Shown piece by piece: positions 8,263 through 17,069 of a stretch of DNA of 64,000 bases; within the stretch, counting starts at the first letter, position 1, and every line of letters starts with the position of its first letter. A program made the position numbers and the translations under genes. Origin of the DNA: an uncultured Polaribacter sp. (GTDB lineage Bacteria; Bacteroidota; Bacteroidia; Flavobacteriales; Flavobacteriaceae); assembly GCA_947497755.1 (NCBI GenBank), contig CANMHT010000001.1, positions 558,001 through 622,000 of the forward strand, given 5' to 3'. The notes under the pieces were generated by a model. The model did no database searches. It was not told the DNA's origin and worked only from the letters and a program-made list of their open reading frames with translations.

Positions 8263-9363
8263 ATGACAGCAAACATTATCGAAACAAAAGAGTTAAAAAA
8301 TGATCCAGTATTTGGGCAAATCTCTTTTGATGGACATGAACAAATCGTTTTTTGCAACGACGAAGATACAGGTTTAAAAGCAATTATTGGTATTCATAAT
8401 ACGGTTTTAGGTCCTGCTTTAGGAGGAACAAGAATGTGGACTTATGAAACGGAGTGGCATGCATTAAATGATGTATTGCGTTTATCTCGTGGAATGACTT
8501 ATAAATCAGCTATTACAGGATTAAATCTTGGTGGAGGTAAAGCGGTTATTATTGGAGATGCTAAAACACAAAAGAATGACGATTTAATGCGTCGTTTTGG
8601 TCAGTTTGTAGATTCTTTAAGCGGAAAATATATTACTGCAGAGGATGTTGGAATGGAAACTAGAGACATGGATGTAATTAGAGAAGTTACTCCACATGTT
8701 ACTGGAATCTCTGAAAGTAAAGGTGGAGCTGGAAATCCATCACCAATTACTGCTTATGGAGTTTATATGGGAATGAAAGCAGCAGCTAAATATCAATTTG
8801 GTACAGATAACTTAGATGGTAAAAAGATTTTAGTACAAGGTGTTGGTCATGTAGGAGAAACATTGGTTAAGCATGTTACAGATGAAGGTGCTAAAGTAAT
8901 TATCAACGATATTAATGAAGCTCGTTTAGAAGAGTTAAGTAAAAAATACGGAGCTAATGTTGTTTTAGGAAATGACATTTATGGATTGGATGTAGATATT
9001 TATGCTCCTTGTGCATTAGGTGCAACAATTAACGATGATACAATTCATCAATTACAAGCAAAAGTAGTTGCTGGAGCAGCAAATAATCAATTGGCTGATG
9101 AGATTAAGCACGGAAGATTATTAAAAGAAAAAGGTATTGCTTATGCTCCAGACTTTTTAATTAATGCAGGTGGAATTATTAATGTTTATGCAGAATTAGA
9201 AGGATACGGGAAAGATGAAATCACAAGAAAAACAGAAAATATTTACAATACTACATTAGATATTTTTAACCTTTCTGAGAAAGAAGATATTACTACACAT
9301 AGAGCAGCATTTAATATTGCTCAAAACAGAATTGATACTCGTAAAAAAGAGCAAAACAAGTAG
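8263..9363 (+). CDS. Leucine dehydrogenase (Glu/Leu/Phe/Val dehydrogenase family)
   Basis: A 366-residue NAD-dependent amino-acid dehydrogenase that oxidatively deaminates branched-chain amino acids, normally leucine. The dimerisation domain contains GPALGGTRMW, Lys81 (YKSA) and the Gly-rich catalytic loop GGGKAVI with Lys93. The Rossmann domain has VQGVGHVGE near 185-193 and the later NINDINEAR-like acidic strand end (IINDINEARL). Length and motifs fit LeuDH/ValDH rather than the longer glutamate dehydrogenases. It is transcribed alone, from a good promoter at 8182-8212 to a terminator at 9393-9422. Cytoplasmic; role in branched-chain amino-acid catabolism or branched fatty-acid precursor supply is inferred. 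Confidence 0.92.
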   Translation: MTANIIETKELKNDPVFGQISFDGHEQIVFCNDEDTGLKAIIGIHNTVLGPALGGTRMWTYETEWHALNDVLRLSRGMTYKSAITGLNLGGGKAVIIGDAKTQKNDDLMRRFGQFVDSLSGKYITAEDVGMETRDMDVIREVTPHVTGISESKGGAGNPSPITAYGVYMGMKAAAKYQFGTDNLDGKKILVQGVGHVGETLVKHVTDEGAKVIINDINEARLEELSKKYGANVVLGNDIYGLDVDIYAPCALGATINDDTIHQLQAKVVAGAANNQLADEIKHGRLLKEKGIAYAPDFLINAGGIINVYAELEGYGKDEITRKTENIYNTTLDIFNLSEKEDITTHRAAFNIAQNRIDTRKKEQNK

Positions 9364-9392
9364 AAAATTTCAATAAAAATTATATTTTTGCA

Positions 9393-9422
9393 GGGCGTTA
9401 GAATTATCTAGCGCCCTTTTTT
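9393..9422 (+). terminator. Terminator of leucine dehydrogenase gene
   Basis: GGGCGTTAG and CTAGCGCCC form a 9-bp stem with one G-U pair and a 6-base loop, followed by six T. Confidence 0.85.
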
Positions 9423-9438
9423 AAACTAGTTCTTTAGA

Positions 9439-10377
9439 ATGATTAATAGAAGACATATTAGAGTCAAAGTAATGCAATCTGTTTATGCTATGATTACTGC
9501 AAAAACAGATGATTTAGTAAGAGAAGAAAAATTCTTAAAACACAGCATTCAAAAACTGTTAGACTTGTATGTATTGCAGCTTCAAACTTTAGTTGAAGTA
9601 CAGAAGTTGGCTGCTAAGAAGATAGAAATATCTAAGAAGAAGCATCTTGCAACCAAAGAAGATTTAAATCCAAATACAAAATTTATAGACAATTTAGCAA
9701 TACAAAATATTGCTAATAGTACATCTTTTGTAACTTATTGTAATGATCATAATATCAACAATTGGGAATTAGATGATGAGTACATCAAAATTATTTGGGC
9801 TGAATTAGAAAAAAGTGATTTGTATACATCTTATATAAATACAACAGAAACTACTTTTAAAGCAGATCAAAAATTTGTCTCTGAATTTTTTAAAGAGATT
9901 ATAGCTCCTAATGAAAAGTTAGCAGAATATTATGAAGATCAAAACATTAGTTGGTTAGATGATATTCCTTTTGTAAATACTTGGATTGTTAAAACATTAA
10001 GTAAGTTAAAACAACACAAGGTTTTTATATTGGATAAGTTATATAAAGACACTGACGACGAACAATTTGTTTCTGATTTGTTTAGAAAAGTAGTGCTACA
10101 TCATACTTCTTATGAAGATGATATTAGTAGCAAAACACCAAATTGGGAATCGGATAGGATTGCCGATATTGATATGATTTTAATAAAAATGGCAGTGACT
10201 GAATTTTTAAAATTCCCATCAATTCCAGTTAAAGCTACAATTAATGAATACATCGAAATATCTAAAGATTATTCAACGAATAAGAGTGGTTATTTTATCA
10301 ATGGAGTTTTAGATAAATTGTCTAAAGAATATTCAGAAACTAAAAGACTAAATAAAATTGGTAGAGGATTACTATAA
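9439..10377 (+). CDS. nusB: Transcription antitermination factor NusB (long flavobacterial form)
   Basis: A 312-residue protein beginning MINRRHIRVKVMQSVYAM, the usual opening of the long NusB form of Flavobacteriia. The true NusB fold lies in the C-terminal 140 residues, where DRIADIDMILIKMAVTEFL and the stretch ATINEYIEISKDYST are the hallmark segments. The N-terminal half is an extension absent from the ~140-residue E. coli protein. NusB with NusE binds boxA RNA during rRNA transcription. The gene starts a conserved flavobacterial order: nusB, DUF1573, yajC, ybbR, coaE. Confidence 0.92.
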   Translation: MINRRHIRVKVMQSVYAMITAKTDDLVREEKFLKHSIQKLLDLYVLQLQTLVEVQKLAAKKIEISKKKHLATKEDLNPNTKFIDNLAIQNIANSTSFVTYCNDHNINNWELDDEYIKIIWAELEKSDLYTSYINTTETTFKADQKFVSEFFKEIIAPNEKLAEYYEDQNISWLDDIPFVNTWIVKTLSKLKQHKVFILDKLYKDTDDEQFVSDLFRKVVLHHTSYEDDISSKTPNWESDRIADIDMILIKMAVTEFLKFPSIPVKATINEYIEISKDYSTNKSGYFINGVLDKLSKEYSETKRLNKIGRGLL

Positions 10378-10467
10378 ATTCTTATTTTTACCAATAAATA
10401 ACGACTTTAATAAAAAACTACTCACTTAATAAGTACTTTTATTTTAAGTCAACAAAATTTAAGAGAA

Positions 10468-10935
10468 ATGAAAAAAATAGTAATATTTAGTTTAATTGCG
10501 ACGCTCGGAGTATTTACTTCTTGTAAAGAAAGCAATGCTGCTGCAAGAGTTGATAAGTCAAAATTAGAAGAAGCTAGAAAAAGAGATATAGATATAAAAA
10601 AGGGAGCTCCTGTAATTAAGTTTGATAGAACTGAACATAATTTTGGAACTGTTGTAGATGGAGATATAATTGAAACTACGTTTACCTTAACAAATACAGG
10701 AAAATCAGCATTGGTAATTACTGATGCAAAAGTTACTTGTGGATGTACAGTGCCATCTTGGCCAAAAAACAAACCAATTCAACCTGGAGAAACAGCAGAT
10801 ATCAAAGTGAAATTTGATACCGCTGGAAAAGGAGGAGGAAGACAAACCAAAACAGTTACTTTATTTACAAATACTGCGGTTGGAAGAGAGCTCTTAAAAT
10901 TAAAAGGAACCGTTAATAGAAAAACAAATAGCTAA
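10468..10935 (+). CDS. DUF1573 lipoprotein
   Basis: A 155-residue lipoprotein. A short signal ends in a lipobox-like VFTSC with Cys at about position 18. After a charged linker the single DUF1573 domain follows (FDRTEHNFGTVVDGDIIETT, then VTCGCTVPSWPK and GETADIKVKFDT), an Ig-like beta-sandwich of the ASH/MSP type. The family is abundant in Bacteroidota and is presumed periplasmic or outer-membrane anchored; its exact job is unknown. The CGC motif is conserved in the family. It lies 7 bp before yajC and is probably co-transcribed with it. Confidence 0.88.
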   Translation: MKKIVIFSLIATLGVFTSCKESNAAARVDKSKLEEARKRDIDIKKGAPVIKFDRTEHNFGTVVDGDIIETTFTLTNTGKSALVITDAKVTCGCTVPSWPKNKPIQPGETADIKVKFDTAGKGGGRQTKTVTLFTNTAVGRELLKLKGTVNRKTNS

Positions 10936-10942
10936 AATTTAT

Positions 10943-11251
10943 ATGATGTTTTTACAAGCAAGCACAAGTGGGTTAACAAGTATGTTACCATTCTTAGCAA
11001 TGATCGTAGTGATCTACTTTTTTATGATTAGACCACAAATGGCCAAACAAAAGAAAGAGAAAAAGTTTCAAGCAGAAATTAAAAAAGGTACTAGGGTAAT
11101 TACTAGTAGTGGAATTCATGGTAAAATTGTTGAGTTAAACGACAATGATAATACCATTACTATTGAAACTGGTGCTGGGAGAATTAAGTTTGAAAGAGCT
11201 GCAATTTCTATGGATCTAACAAACAAGTTAAACGCACCAGCTAAAAAATAA
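10943..11251 (+). CDS. yajC: Preprotein translocase subunit YajC
   Basis: A 102-residue single-span membrane protein. The membrane segment is at about 15-33 (MLPFLAMIVVIYFFMIRP), followed by QMAKQKKEKKFQAEIKKG and the conserved cytoplasmic domain with GTRVITSSGIHGKI. YajC joins SecDF and YidC beside the SecYEG channel. The gene ends at a strong terminator at 11274-11300, so the downstream ybbR gene must have its own start of transcription or depend on readthrough. Confidence 0.94.
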   Translation: MMFLQASTSGLTSMLPFLAMIVVIYFFMIRPQMAKQKKEKKFQAEIKKGTRVITSSGIHGKIVELNDNDNTITIETGAGRIKFERAAISMDLTNKLNAPAKK

Positions 11252-11273
11252 TAACTTATTTTATTAAAGTTAG

Positions 11274-11300
11274 AAAGAGAGCAATTTGCTCTCTTTTTTT
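11274..11300 (+). terminator. Terminator after yajC
   Basis: AAAGAGAGCA and TGCTCTCTTT form a 10-bp perfect stem with a 3-base loop, ending in a T-run. The hairpin covers the TTG at 11286 that otherwise opens the longest ybbR frame, which argues against that start. Confidence 0.85.
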
Positions 11301-11369
11301 ATGGATAATTGTTTGTTGCGTTGTGTTTTTAAAATGCTTTGTGTAGCTTGCAATAATTATTCAATTTTA

Positions 11370-12311
11370 ATGTATAAAAAGAAGGATCAACATAAAATAC
11401 CAAAGGCTTTTACTGTCGCATTGTCTTTTGCAATATTATTTTGGTTGTTAATTAAGTTGTCTAAAGAGTACAAGACAGTAATTTCTTTTCCTGTTGAATA
11501 TGTTAATCTACCACAAGATAAACTCATTCAGAAAGAACCTTTAAAAAACATTGATATTCAAATTAAAGCTTCTGGGTTTAGATTGGTAAATCTGAAACTT
11601 TTTACAAAAAAAATTGAGTTAGATGTTTCGAAGACACAGCGAAAATCAACTACAGATTATTATTTTTTATTGCAAAATCAACTGTTAGAAATACAAAATC
11701 AGATTTCTAAAAATTATAGTATAGATTATTTAGTACAAGACACCATCTTTTTAAATGTAGGAACTTTAACTTCTAAAAAAGTTCCTGTGGTTGGAGATTT
11801 TGATCTGTCATATAAATTAGGATATCATTTAACTAAGCCTATTAAAATTACGCCAGATTCTATTATAGTTTCCGGTCCTCAAGAACAGATAGATACTTTG
11901 CAAAACATGTATTTACAAAAGTTAAAAATAGACGATGTTTCTGAATCAATTAGCACAACTTTAAAGATAAAAGAAGCCTCTTCTGCTATTAATTTTAGCG
12001 TAAAAGAAGCTGCTATTTCTGGTGAGATTGATCGCTTTACAGAAGGAAGTCTTGAGGTTCCTTTCGAAATTATTAATATGCCAGATTCTATTTCTGTAAA
12101 TACCTTTCCTACTTCTTTAAAAGTAGTGTTCCAATCTGGATTAAATAATTTTAATAAAGTCAATACTTCTTCGTTTAAAATTATTTGTGATTTTCAACAA
12201 TCAATTAATAATAAGTTGAATTACTTAATTCCCAAGGTAGTATTAAAACCAAGTTATGTTACTTCTGTTAAAATACAACCTGATAAAGTAGAATTCTTAA
12301 TTCAGAAATAA
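11370..12311 (+). CDS. YbbR-like domain protein (CdaR-type)
   Basis: About 313 residues from the ATG at 11370 (MYKKKDQHKIPKAF). The open frame extends upstream to 11286, but that part lies in the yajC terminator, so I prefer the later start. One membrane segment near residues 11-30 (VALSFAILFWLLIKLS) is followed by an extracytoplasmic region with repeated YbbR domains (EYKTVISFPVEYVNLPQ; VPVVGDFDLSYKLGYHL; PDSIIVSGPQEQIDTL). In Firmicutes YbbR (CdaR) regulates the c-di-AMP cyclase CdaA; no cyclase gene is seen in this window. Its stop overlaps the coaE start by one base (TAATG), so the two are coupled. Confidence 0.82.
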   Translation: MYKKKDQHKIPKAFTVALSFAILFWLLIKLSKEYKTVISFPVEYVNLPQDKLIQKEPLKNIDIQIKASGFRLVNLKLFTKKIELDVSKTQRKSTTDYYFLLQNQLLEIQNQISKNYSIDYLVQDTIFLNVGTLTSKKVPVVGDFDLSYKLGYHLTKPIKITPDSIIVSGPQEQIDTLQNMYLQKLKIDDVSESISTTLKIKEASSAINFSVKEAAISGEIDRFTEGSLEVPFEIINMPDSISVNTFPTSLKVVFQSGLNNFNKVNTSSFKIICDFQQSINNKLNYLIPKVVLKPSYVTSVKIQPDKVEFLIQK

Positions 12312-12901
12312 TGGTTGTTGGTGTAACAGGTGGTATAGGAAGCGGAAAATCTACAGTGATTAATTCTTTTAAAAAGTTAGGGGAAATAGCAGTTTATATT
12401 GCTGATGAAGAGGCAAAAAAACTAATGAATACCTCAGAAGTAATTTGTAAAAAATTGATAAAGCTCTTTGGAGAAGATGCTTATAAAGACAGTCAGCTAA
12501 ATAGAGCTTTTATTGCTAATATCGTTTTTTCTGATAAGGAAAAATTAAAAAAACTAAATGAGGCAGTACATCCAGAAGTGTACAAGCACTTGCAATCTTT
12601 TATAAGTGAAAATGCTTCTAAAGATTATATCTTATATGAGAATGCCATTCTATTTGAAAATAACAGTGATTCTTTTTGTGATTATATCATTACTGTAACT
12701 GCAAATATCGAGACAAGAATACAGCGAGTAAAGCAACGAGATAATGTTACTTCAGAAGATGTTAAAAAAAGAATGAACAATCAATGGAGCGATCAAAAAA
12801 AGGTTATGTTGTCTAATTATTTAATCGTAAATGACGATATAAAAATGCTTGAAAGTCAAATTGTTAGAATTCATAATAATTTAACAAAAAAGAAAGCTTG
12901 A
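12311..12901 (+). CDS. coaE: Dephospho-CoA kinase
   Basis: A 196-residue P-loop kinase that phosphorylates dephospho-CoA, the last step of coenzyme A synthesis. The P-loop is GVTGGIGSGKST (4-15). YIADEEAKKL holds the acidic residue of the family, and the LID region contains QRVKQRDNVTSEDVKKRMNN (719-ish bases into the gene). Length is standard. It overlaps the ybbR stop by one base and completes the conserved nusB-to-coaE block. Cytoplasmic enzyme. Confidence 0.94.
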   Translation: MVVGVTGGIGSGKSTVINSFKKLGEIAVYIADEEAKKLMNTSEVICKKLIKLFGEDAYKDSQLNRAFIANIVFSDKEKLKKLNEAVHPEVYKHLQSFISENASKDYILYENAILFENNSDSFCDYIITVTANIETRIQRVKQRDNVTSEDVKKRMNNQWSDQKKVMLSNYLIVNDDIKMLESQIVRIHNNLTKKKA

Positions 12902-12948
12902 ATTTAGGGAAATTCAATTTTTTTCTTAAAAAACTCTTAAAAACTTGG

Positions 12949-12956
12949 TAAATTTG
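12949..12956 (+). promoter_or_regulatory. -7 box candidate for the histidine kinase gene
   Basis: TAAATTTG matches TAnnTTTG 55 bp before the ATG at 13011. No clear -33 TTG is present. A second match, TACTTTTG at 12999-13006, sits only 5 bp before the ATG and would give an essentially leaderless transcript. Confidence 0.35.
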
Positions 12957-13010
12957 TTAATATGCGTTAAAAACGTTAATTAACAATGAATAAAGGTATA
13001 CTTTTGAATA

Positions 13011-14585
13011 ATGGGTAAAAAAATGTTTGTCCTTATTGTTGCTTTAATGAGCTTTTCTTTAATCGGAATTGTAACGGTTCAGGTATACTGGATTAGTAAT
13101 GCGGTTGAAGCAAATAAAAAGCAATTTGTAAATGATGTTAAAGTTTCTTTAGCCCAAGTTTCTGAACAAGTTAGTGAAAAAGAATTTGCCGATTATTATA
13201 GAAAAATAAAGCCATTATTAGATACTACAAGCAATGTAAATAGTAATCTGCTGCACAACTTCATGTTACAGCAAATTGATACTGCAGGGAGGCAGGTTTT
13301 TTCGTACAGTTCAACAACCGTTGAGCAAACCATTCCATTGCCAACTAATTTTTTAGAAAACGATAGTGTAGATAGAGTAATTAAAAGAATCACTACAAGA
13401 AAAGATATTACCAACTTTAATAATACGTTTAAAAATAATGATTTTGCAAATAATAATAAGTCAGAAAGGTTTATCAAAGTAAAAAGATCTGTTGAGCTTG
13501 AAGAAGCTTTACTAAAAAATTCATTTAATGATTATAGAGCATATTCTCCAATTCACAAAAGGATTAGTAATAGAGAGTTAAATTTAACTTTAAAAGAAGA
13601 ATTTGCTAAACGAGGAATTGATATTGATTTTAAATACGGTGTGTATAGTTCTGATGGATATCTAACCAATCTAAAATCTGGATATTATACTATTAATAAA
13701 TCGAATAGTATAGGATATCCTTTGTTTCAAGACTCTAATGGAGATAGTAAGTTTAAATTGTATGTTACTTTTCCAAATCAACAGGAGCATTTATTAGCAG
13801 AGATTAGAAATATTTTATTACTCTCTGTATTCTTTATTTTCATCATTATCATCGCTTTTTCTAGCTCTTTGTATCAATTAGTAAGACAAAAGAAAATCTC
13901 TGAAATAAAGACAGATTTTATCAACAATATGACCCATGAGTTTAAGACGCCAATTGCTACGATTAACTTAGCATTAGATGCGATTAAAAATCCAAGAATT
14001 TTGGGAGATGATGATAAAGTATTACGTTATGTTAAAATGATTCGTGAAGAAAACAAACGTATGCATGGTCAGGTAGAAAATGTACTTAGAATTTCTAAGT
14101 TAGAGAAAAATCAAATTGAGATTAGTAAAGTTGCTATTGATATGCATGACATACTTGAGGAAGCAATTTCGCATGTAGATTTATTAGTAAAAGATAAAGA
14201 AGGAAATATCACTACTCATTTTTACGCCATACAATCAGAAGTTTTAGGAAACCATCTTCATTTAACCAATGTGATGATTAATATGTTAGAAAACGCCTTA
14301 AAATATTCTGAAGGGAAACCAAATATTGAGGTATTTTCAGAAAGTACCTCTAAGTTTTTTATTGTTAAGGTAAAAGATGATGGAATAGGAATGAGTAAGA
14401 ATGCACAGAAATATGTGTTTGATAAGTTTTATAGAGAACACAAAGGAAATATTCACAATGTAAAAGGTCACGGATTAGGCTTGGCCTATGTAAAAGAAAT
14501 TATAGACAATCATCAAGGAACGGTTTTTGTTGATAGTGAAAAAGGTAAAGGAAGTACGTTTACAGTTAAAATACCATTAATTTAA
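13011..14585 (+). CDS. Two-component sensor histidine kinase (RprX-like)
   Basis: A 524-residue membrane kinase. Two membrane segments (about 5-27 and 265-288) bound a periplasmic sensor region of about 235 residues with no recognised fold. The phospho-acceptor is His309 in NNMTHEFKTPIATI. The ATPase domain shows NMLENALKYS (N box), KDDGIGM (G1) and GHGLGLAYV (G2). It pairs with the response regulator starting 13 bp downstream. The architecture resembles Bacteroides RprX, but the stimulus cannot be read from sequence. Its position after the nusB-yajC-coaE block is commonly seen in related genomes, so this is likely a core system. Confidence 0.93.
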   Translation: MGKKMFVLIVALMSFSLIGIVTVQVYWISNAVEANKKQFVNDVKVSLAQVSEQVSEKEFADYYRKIKPLLDTTSNVNSNLLHNFMLQQIDTAGRQVFSYSSTTVEQTIPLPTNFLENDSVDRVIKRITTRKDITNFNNTFKNNDFANNNKSERFIKVKRSVELEEALLKNSFNDYRAYSPIHKRISNRELNLTLKEEFAKRGIDIDFKYGVYSSDGYLTNLKSGYYTINKSNSIGYPLFQDSNGDSKFKLYVTFPNQQEHLLAEIRNILLLSVFFIFIIIIAFSSSLYQLVRQKKISEIKTDFINNMTHEFKTPIATINLALDAIKNPRILGDDDKVLRYVKMIREENKRMHGQVENVLRISKLEKNQIEISKVAIDMHDILEEAISHVDLLVKDKEGNITTHFYAIQSEVLGNHLHLTNVMINMLENALKYSEGKPNIEVFSESTSKFFIVKVKDDGIGMSKNAQKYVFDKFYREHKGNIHNVKGHGLGLAYVKEIIDNHQGTVFVDSEKGKGSTFTVKIPLI

Positions 14586-14598
14586 AAAAGCCAATATT

Positions 14599-15294
14599 AT
14601 GGGAAGTAAAAAAATATTATTAGTAGAAGATGATCCAAACTTTGGAACCATTTTAAAAGATTATTTAGCATTGCACGATTATAATATTACGCATGCTAAG
14701 GATGGAATTGAAGGTTTAATCGAATTTAAAAACGGAGACTTTGATCTTTGTATTTTAGATGTAATGATGCCGCGTAAAGACGGGTTTTCTTTAGCCGCGG
14801 ATATTAGAGTTACAAATAAAGAGATTCCGATTATCTTTTTAACTGCTAAAACGATGAAAGAAGATGTTTTAAAAGGATATCAGGTTGGTGCTGATGATTA
14901 TTTAAACAAACCTTTTGACTCTGAAGTATTATTGTTTAAAATCAAAGCAATCTTACAAAGAAAAGAATCAGATGTAGCTAAAGAATCTGATGAATTCGAG
15001 TTTAATATTGGGAAGTTCTTTTTCAATTCTAAATTAAGACATTTGTCTTATCAAGGAGGTGAAGTACAAAAACTATCGCCAAAAGAAAGCAAGTTGTTAA
15101 AAATGCTTGCAGTACATAAAAACGATTTAATGCCAAGAGAATTGGCACTTACTAAAATTTGGCGTGACGATAACTATTTTACATCTAGAAGTATGGATGT
15201 ATACATCGCTAAATTGCGTAAATATTTAAAAGAAGATGAAAATGTTGAAATCTTAAATATTCATGGAGAAGGGTTTAGGCTGGTAGAAAAATAA
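14599..15294 (+). CDS. OmpR-family response regulator (RprY-like)
   Basis: A 231-residue regulator. The receiver domain holds the acidic pair Asp11/Asp12, phospho-acceptor Asp54 in CILDVMMPRKDG, the Thr of IIFLTAK and the conserved Lys in that motif. The C-terminal winged-helix DNA-binding domain begins near 130 and contains LSPKESKLLKMLAVHKND and SRSMDVYIAKLRKYLK. It is co-transcribed with the kinase gene and ends at a strong terminator. Target genes are not visible. Confidence 0.94.
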   Translation: MGSKKILLVEDDPNFGTILKDYLALHDYNITHAKDGIEGLIEFKNGDFDLCILDVMMPRKDGFSLAADIRVTNKEIPIIFLTAKTMKEDVLKGYQVGADDYLNKPFDSEVLLFKIKAILQRKESDVAKESDEFEFNIGKFFFNSKLRHLSYQGGEVQKLSPKESKLLKMLAVHKNDLMPRELALTKIWRDDNYFTSRSMDVYIAKLRKYLKEDENVEILNIHGEGFRLVEK

Positions 15295-15315
15295 AGACAA
15301 CATACTTCACATAAT

Positions 15316-15349
15316 AAAAAAGCTCAATTAATTTTAATTGAGCTTTTTT
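15316..15349 (+). terminator. Terminator after the response regulator gene
   Basis: AGCTCAATTA and TAATTGAGCT form a perfect 10-bp stem, extended by A-T pairs, with a 4-base loop and a T-run. Confidence 0.88.
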
Positions 15350-15351
15350 AT

Positions 15352-15359
15352 TAACTTTG
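15352..15359 (+). promoter_or_regulatory. -7 box candidate for the Sua5/YrdC gene
   Basis: TAACTTTG matches TAnnTTTG exactly, just after the preceding terminator and 25 bp before the ATG at 15385. No -33 TTG is found at normal spacing. Confidence 0.4.
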
Positions 15360-15384
15360 AATAAGGATTTTAAATTGATGAATT

Positions 15385-16005
15385 ATGGCAGATTTTATTA
15401 AGATTTATAACGAAAACCCTAATCCAAAAGAGATAGAAAAAGTAGTAAAAGTATTGCAAAGTGGTGGACTGATTATTTACCCAACAGATACTGTTTATGG
15501 ATTAGGTTGTGATTTTACAAATATTAAAGCAATAGAAAAAATAGCTAAAATCAAAGGTGTAAAATTAGAAAAATCGAACTTTTCTTTTGTTTGTAATGAT
15601 CTAAGTAATTTATCAGATTATGTAAAGCAAATTGATACCCCAACATACAAACTTTTAAAAAGGGCATTGCCAGGACCTTATACTTTTGTTTTACCGGGAA
15701 GTAAGTCGTTACCAAAAGCTTTTAAAAAGAAAAAAACTGTGGGAATTCGTGTGCCCAATAATAGTATCGCAAGAACCATTGTAGAAACCCTTGGAAATCC
15801 AATTATTTCTACCTCTATTAGAGATGAGGATGATGTAATAGAATATACTACAGATCCAGAGTTGATTTATGAAAAATGGAAAGATATAGTTGATGTTGTT
15901 ATTGATGGAGGCTATGGAGATAATGAAGCTTCTACGGTAATAGACTTAACTGAAGACGAACCTTATGTAATAAGAGAAGGTAAAGGAAGTTTAGATATTT
16001 TGTAA
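15385..16005 (+). CDS. L-threonylcarbamoyladenylate synthase (Sua5/YrdC family)
   Basis: A 206-residue enzyme that makes threonylcarbamoyl-AMP from threonine, bicarbonate and ATP, the first step of t6A37 modification of ANN-decoding tRNAs. Family motifs are GGLIIYPTDTVYGLGCDF (about 28-45), LEKSNFSFVCNDLSNLSDY, GPYTFVLPGSK and VGIRVPN. The length matches the short YrdC/TsaC type rather than full Sua5, and it also overlaps with YciO proteins, so TsaC versus YciO is not settled. It converges on the glycosyltransferase gene with 19 bp between and no obvious terminator. Confidence 0.88.
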   Translation: MADFIKIYNENPNPKEIEKVVKVLQSGGLIIYPTDTVYGLGCDFTNIKAIEKIAKIKGVKLEKSNFSFVCNDLSNLSDYVKQIDTPTYKLLKRALPGPYTFVLPGSKSLPKAFKKKKTVGIRVPNNSIARTIVETLGNPIISTSIRDEDDVIEYTTDPELIYEKWKDIVDVVIDGGYGDNEASTVIDLTEDEPYVIREGKGSLDIL

Positions 16006-16024
16006 ATGAAACAAGAAACAGAAG

Positions 16025-17023
16025 TTATTTCAAGTTTCGAAATATTTTTCTTCTTAAAAAGAAATATTGCCAAACCACACTTGTGTGTTGGTTATAATCC
16101 ATTTTTTTTTGCAGTTGTTTGCGTTTTTGTAAAAACTTATTCAGGTTTTTATAAAAGCTAAAGTGCGCTTTAATAATGGCAATAGTATGTACAGGTCTTA
16201 ATTCAAATAAAAACTTTATTCCGGCGATGCCATCTAAAACAAGTCGAGAAAAAACAACAAATAAAAACCACTTTTTAGGAACATTTTTAACCACATTTAA
16301 TAAGCTATTCCTAAAATTAAGAAAAGTTTTATGAGGGTTTGTTTCTTGTAGAGTAGCTCCACCAACATGAAACACTGTTGACTTACCTAAATATTTAATA
16401 TCATATCCTTGATTCTGAGTTCTCCAGCACAAATCAATTTCTTCTTGATGTGCAAAATAATCTTCATCCAAACCTTCCAATTCATGATATACTTTAGAAC
16501 GAATAAATAAACATGCACCAGAAGCCCAAAAAATAGAAGCGGTATCATTAAATTGTCCCGTATCAGTTTCTAAGTGATTAAATACGCGTCCTCTGCAATA
16601 TGGGTAACCATATAAATCAATAAAACCACCACCAGCTCCAGCATACTCAAATTTCGTTTTATCTTTATAGTCCAATAATTTTGGCTGAATAATAGCAGTG
16701 TTTTCCTCTTTTTTAAAAAGATCAATAACCGGTGAAAGCCAATTCTGAGTAACTTCAATATCAGAATTTAGCAAACAATAAATATCTGCTTCTATATGTT
16801 GTAAAGCATCATTATATCCTTTAGCATAACCACCATTAACAGCATTTTCTACAATTTGTACAGAAGGATAAAACTCTTTGATATATTGTATAGAACTATC
16901 AGTAGAAGCATTATCTGCAACATAAACAGTAGCTTCATCTGAGCTAAAGTTTACTACAGAAGGTAAAAATTGTTCTAGCAATTTCCTTCCGTTCCAGTTT
17001 AATATGACGATGGCTATTTTCAA
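16025..17023 (-). CDS. Glycosyltransferase family 2
   Basis: A 332-residue GT-A glycosyltransferase. The N-terminal nucleotide-sugar domain opens MKIAIVILNWNGRKLLEQFL, has ADNAST (36-41) and the DxD-equivalent LLNSD (84-88). DEDYFAHQEEIDLCWR further on carries the catalytic base region. Its pattern resembles rhamnosyltransferase-type GT2 enzymes. The C-terminal part has a weakly hydrophobic stretch (FLFVVFSRLVLDGIAG) that may associate with the membrane. The start codon is TTG at 17021-17023, the only start consistent with the conserved MKIAIV opening. No other surface-sugar genes are adjacent, so the acceptor is unknown. Confidence 0.88.
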   Translation of the reverse strand: MKIAIVILNWNGRKLLEQFLPSVVNFSSDEATVYVADNASTDSSIQYIKEFYPSVQIVENAVNGGYAKGYNDALQHIEADIYCLLNSDIEVTQNWLSPVIDLFKKEENTAIIQPKLLDYKDKTKFEYAGAGGGFIDLYGYPYCRGRVFNHLETDTGQFNDTASIFWASGACLFIRSKVYHELEGLDEDYFAHQEEIDLCWRTQNQGYDIKYLGKSTVFHVGGATLQETNPHKTFLNFRNSLLNVVKNVPKKWFLFVVFSRLVLDGIAGIKFLFELRPVHTIAIIKAHFSFYKNLNKFLQKRKQLQKKMDYNQHTSVVWQYFFLRRKIFRNLK

Positions 17024-17069
17024 GATTGCAAACTTACGGTTAAAAACTGAATTTGATAGGGATAATCTG

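Noticed and set aside
11286..11369. Longer start for the YbbR protein at a TTG
   Set aside because: The TTG is in the loop and stem of the yajC terminator, and the extra residues (Cys-rich, irregular) are unlike the family.
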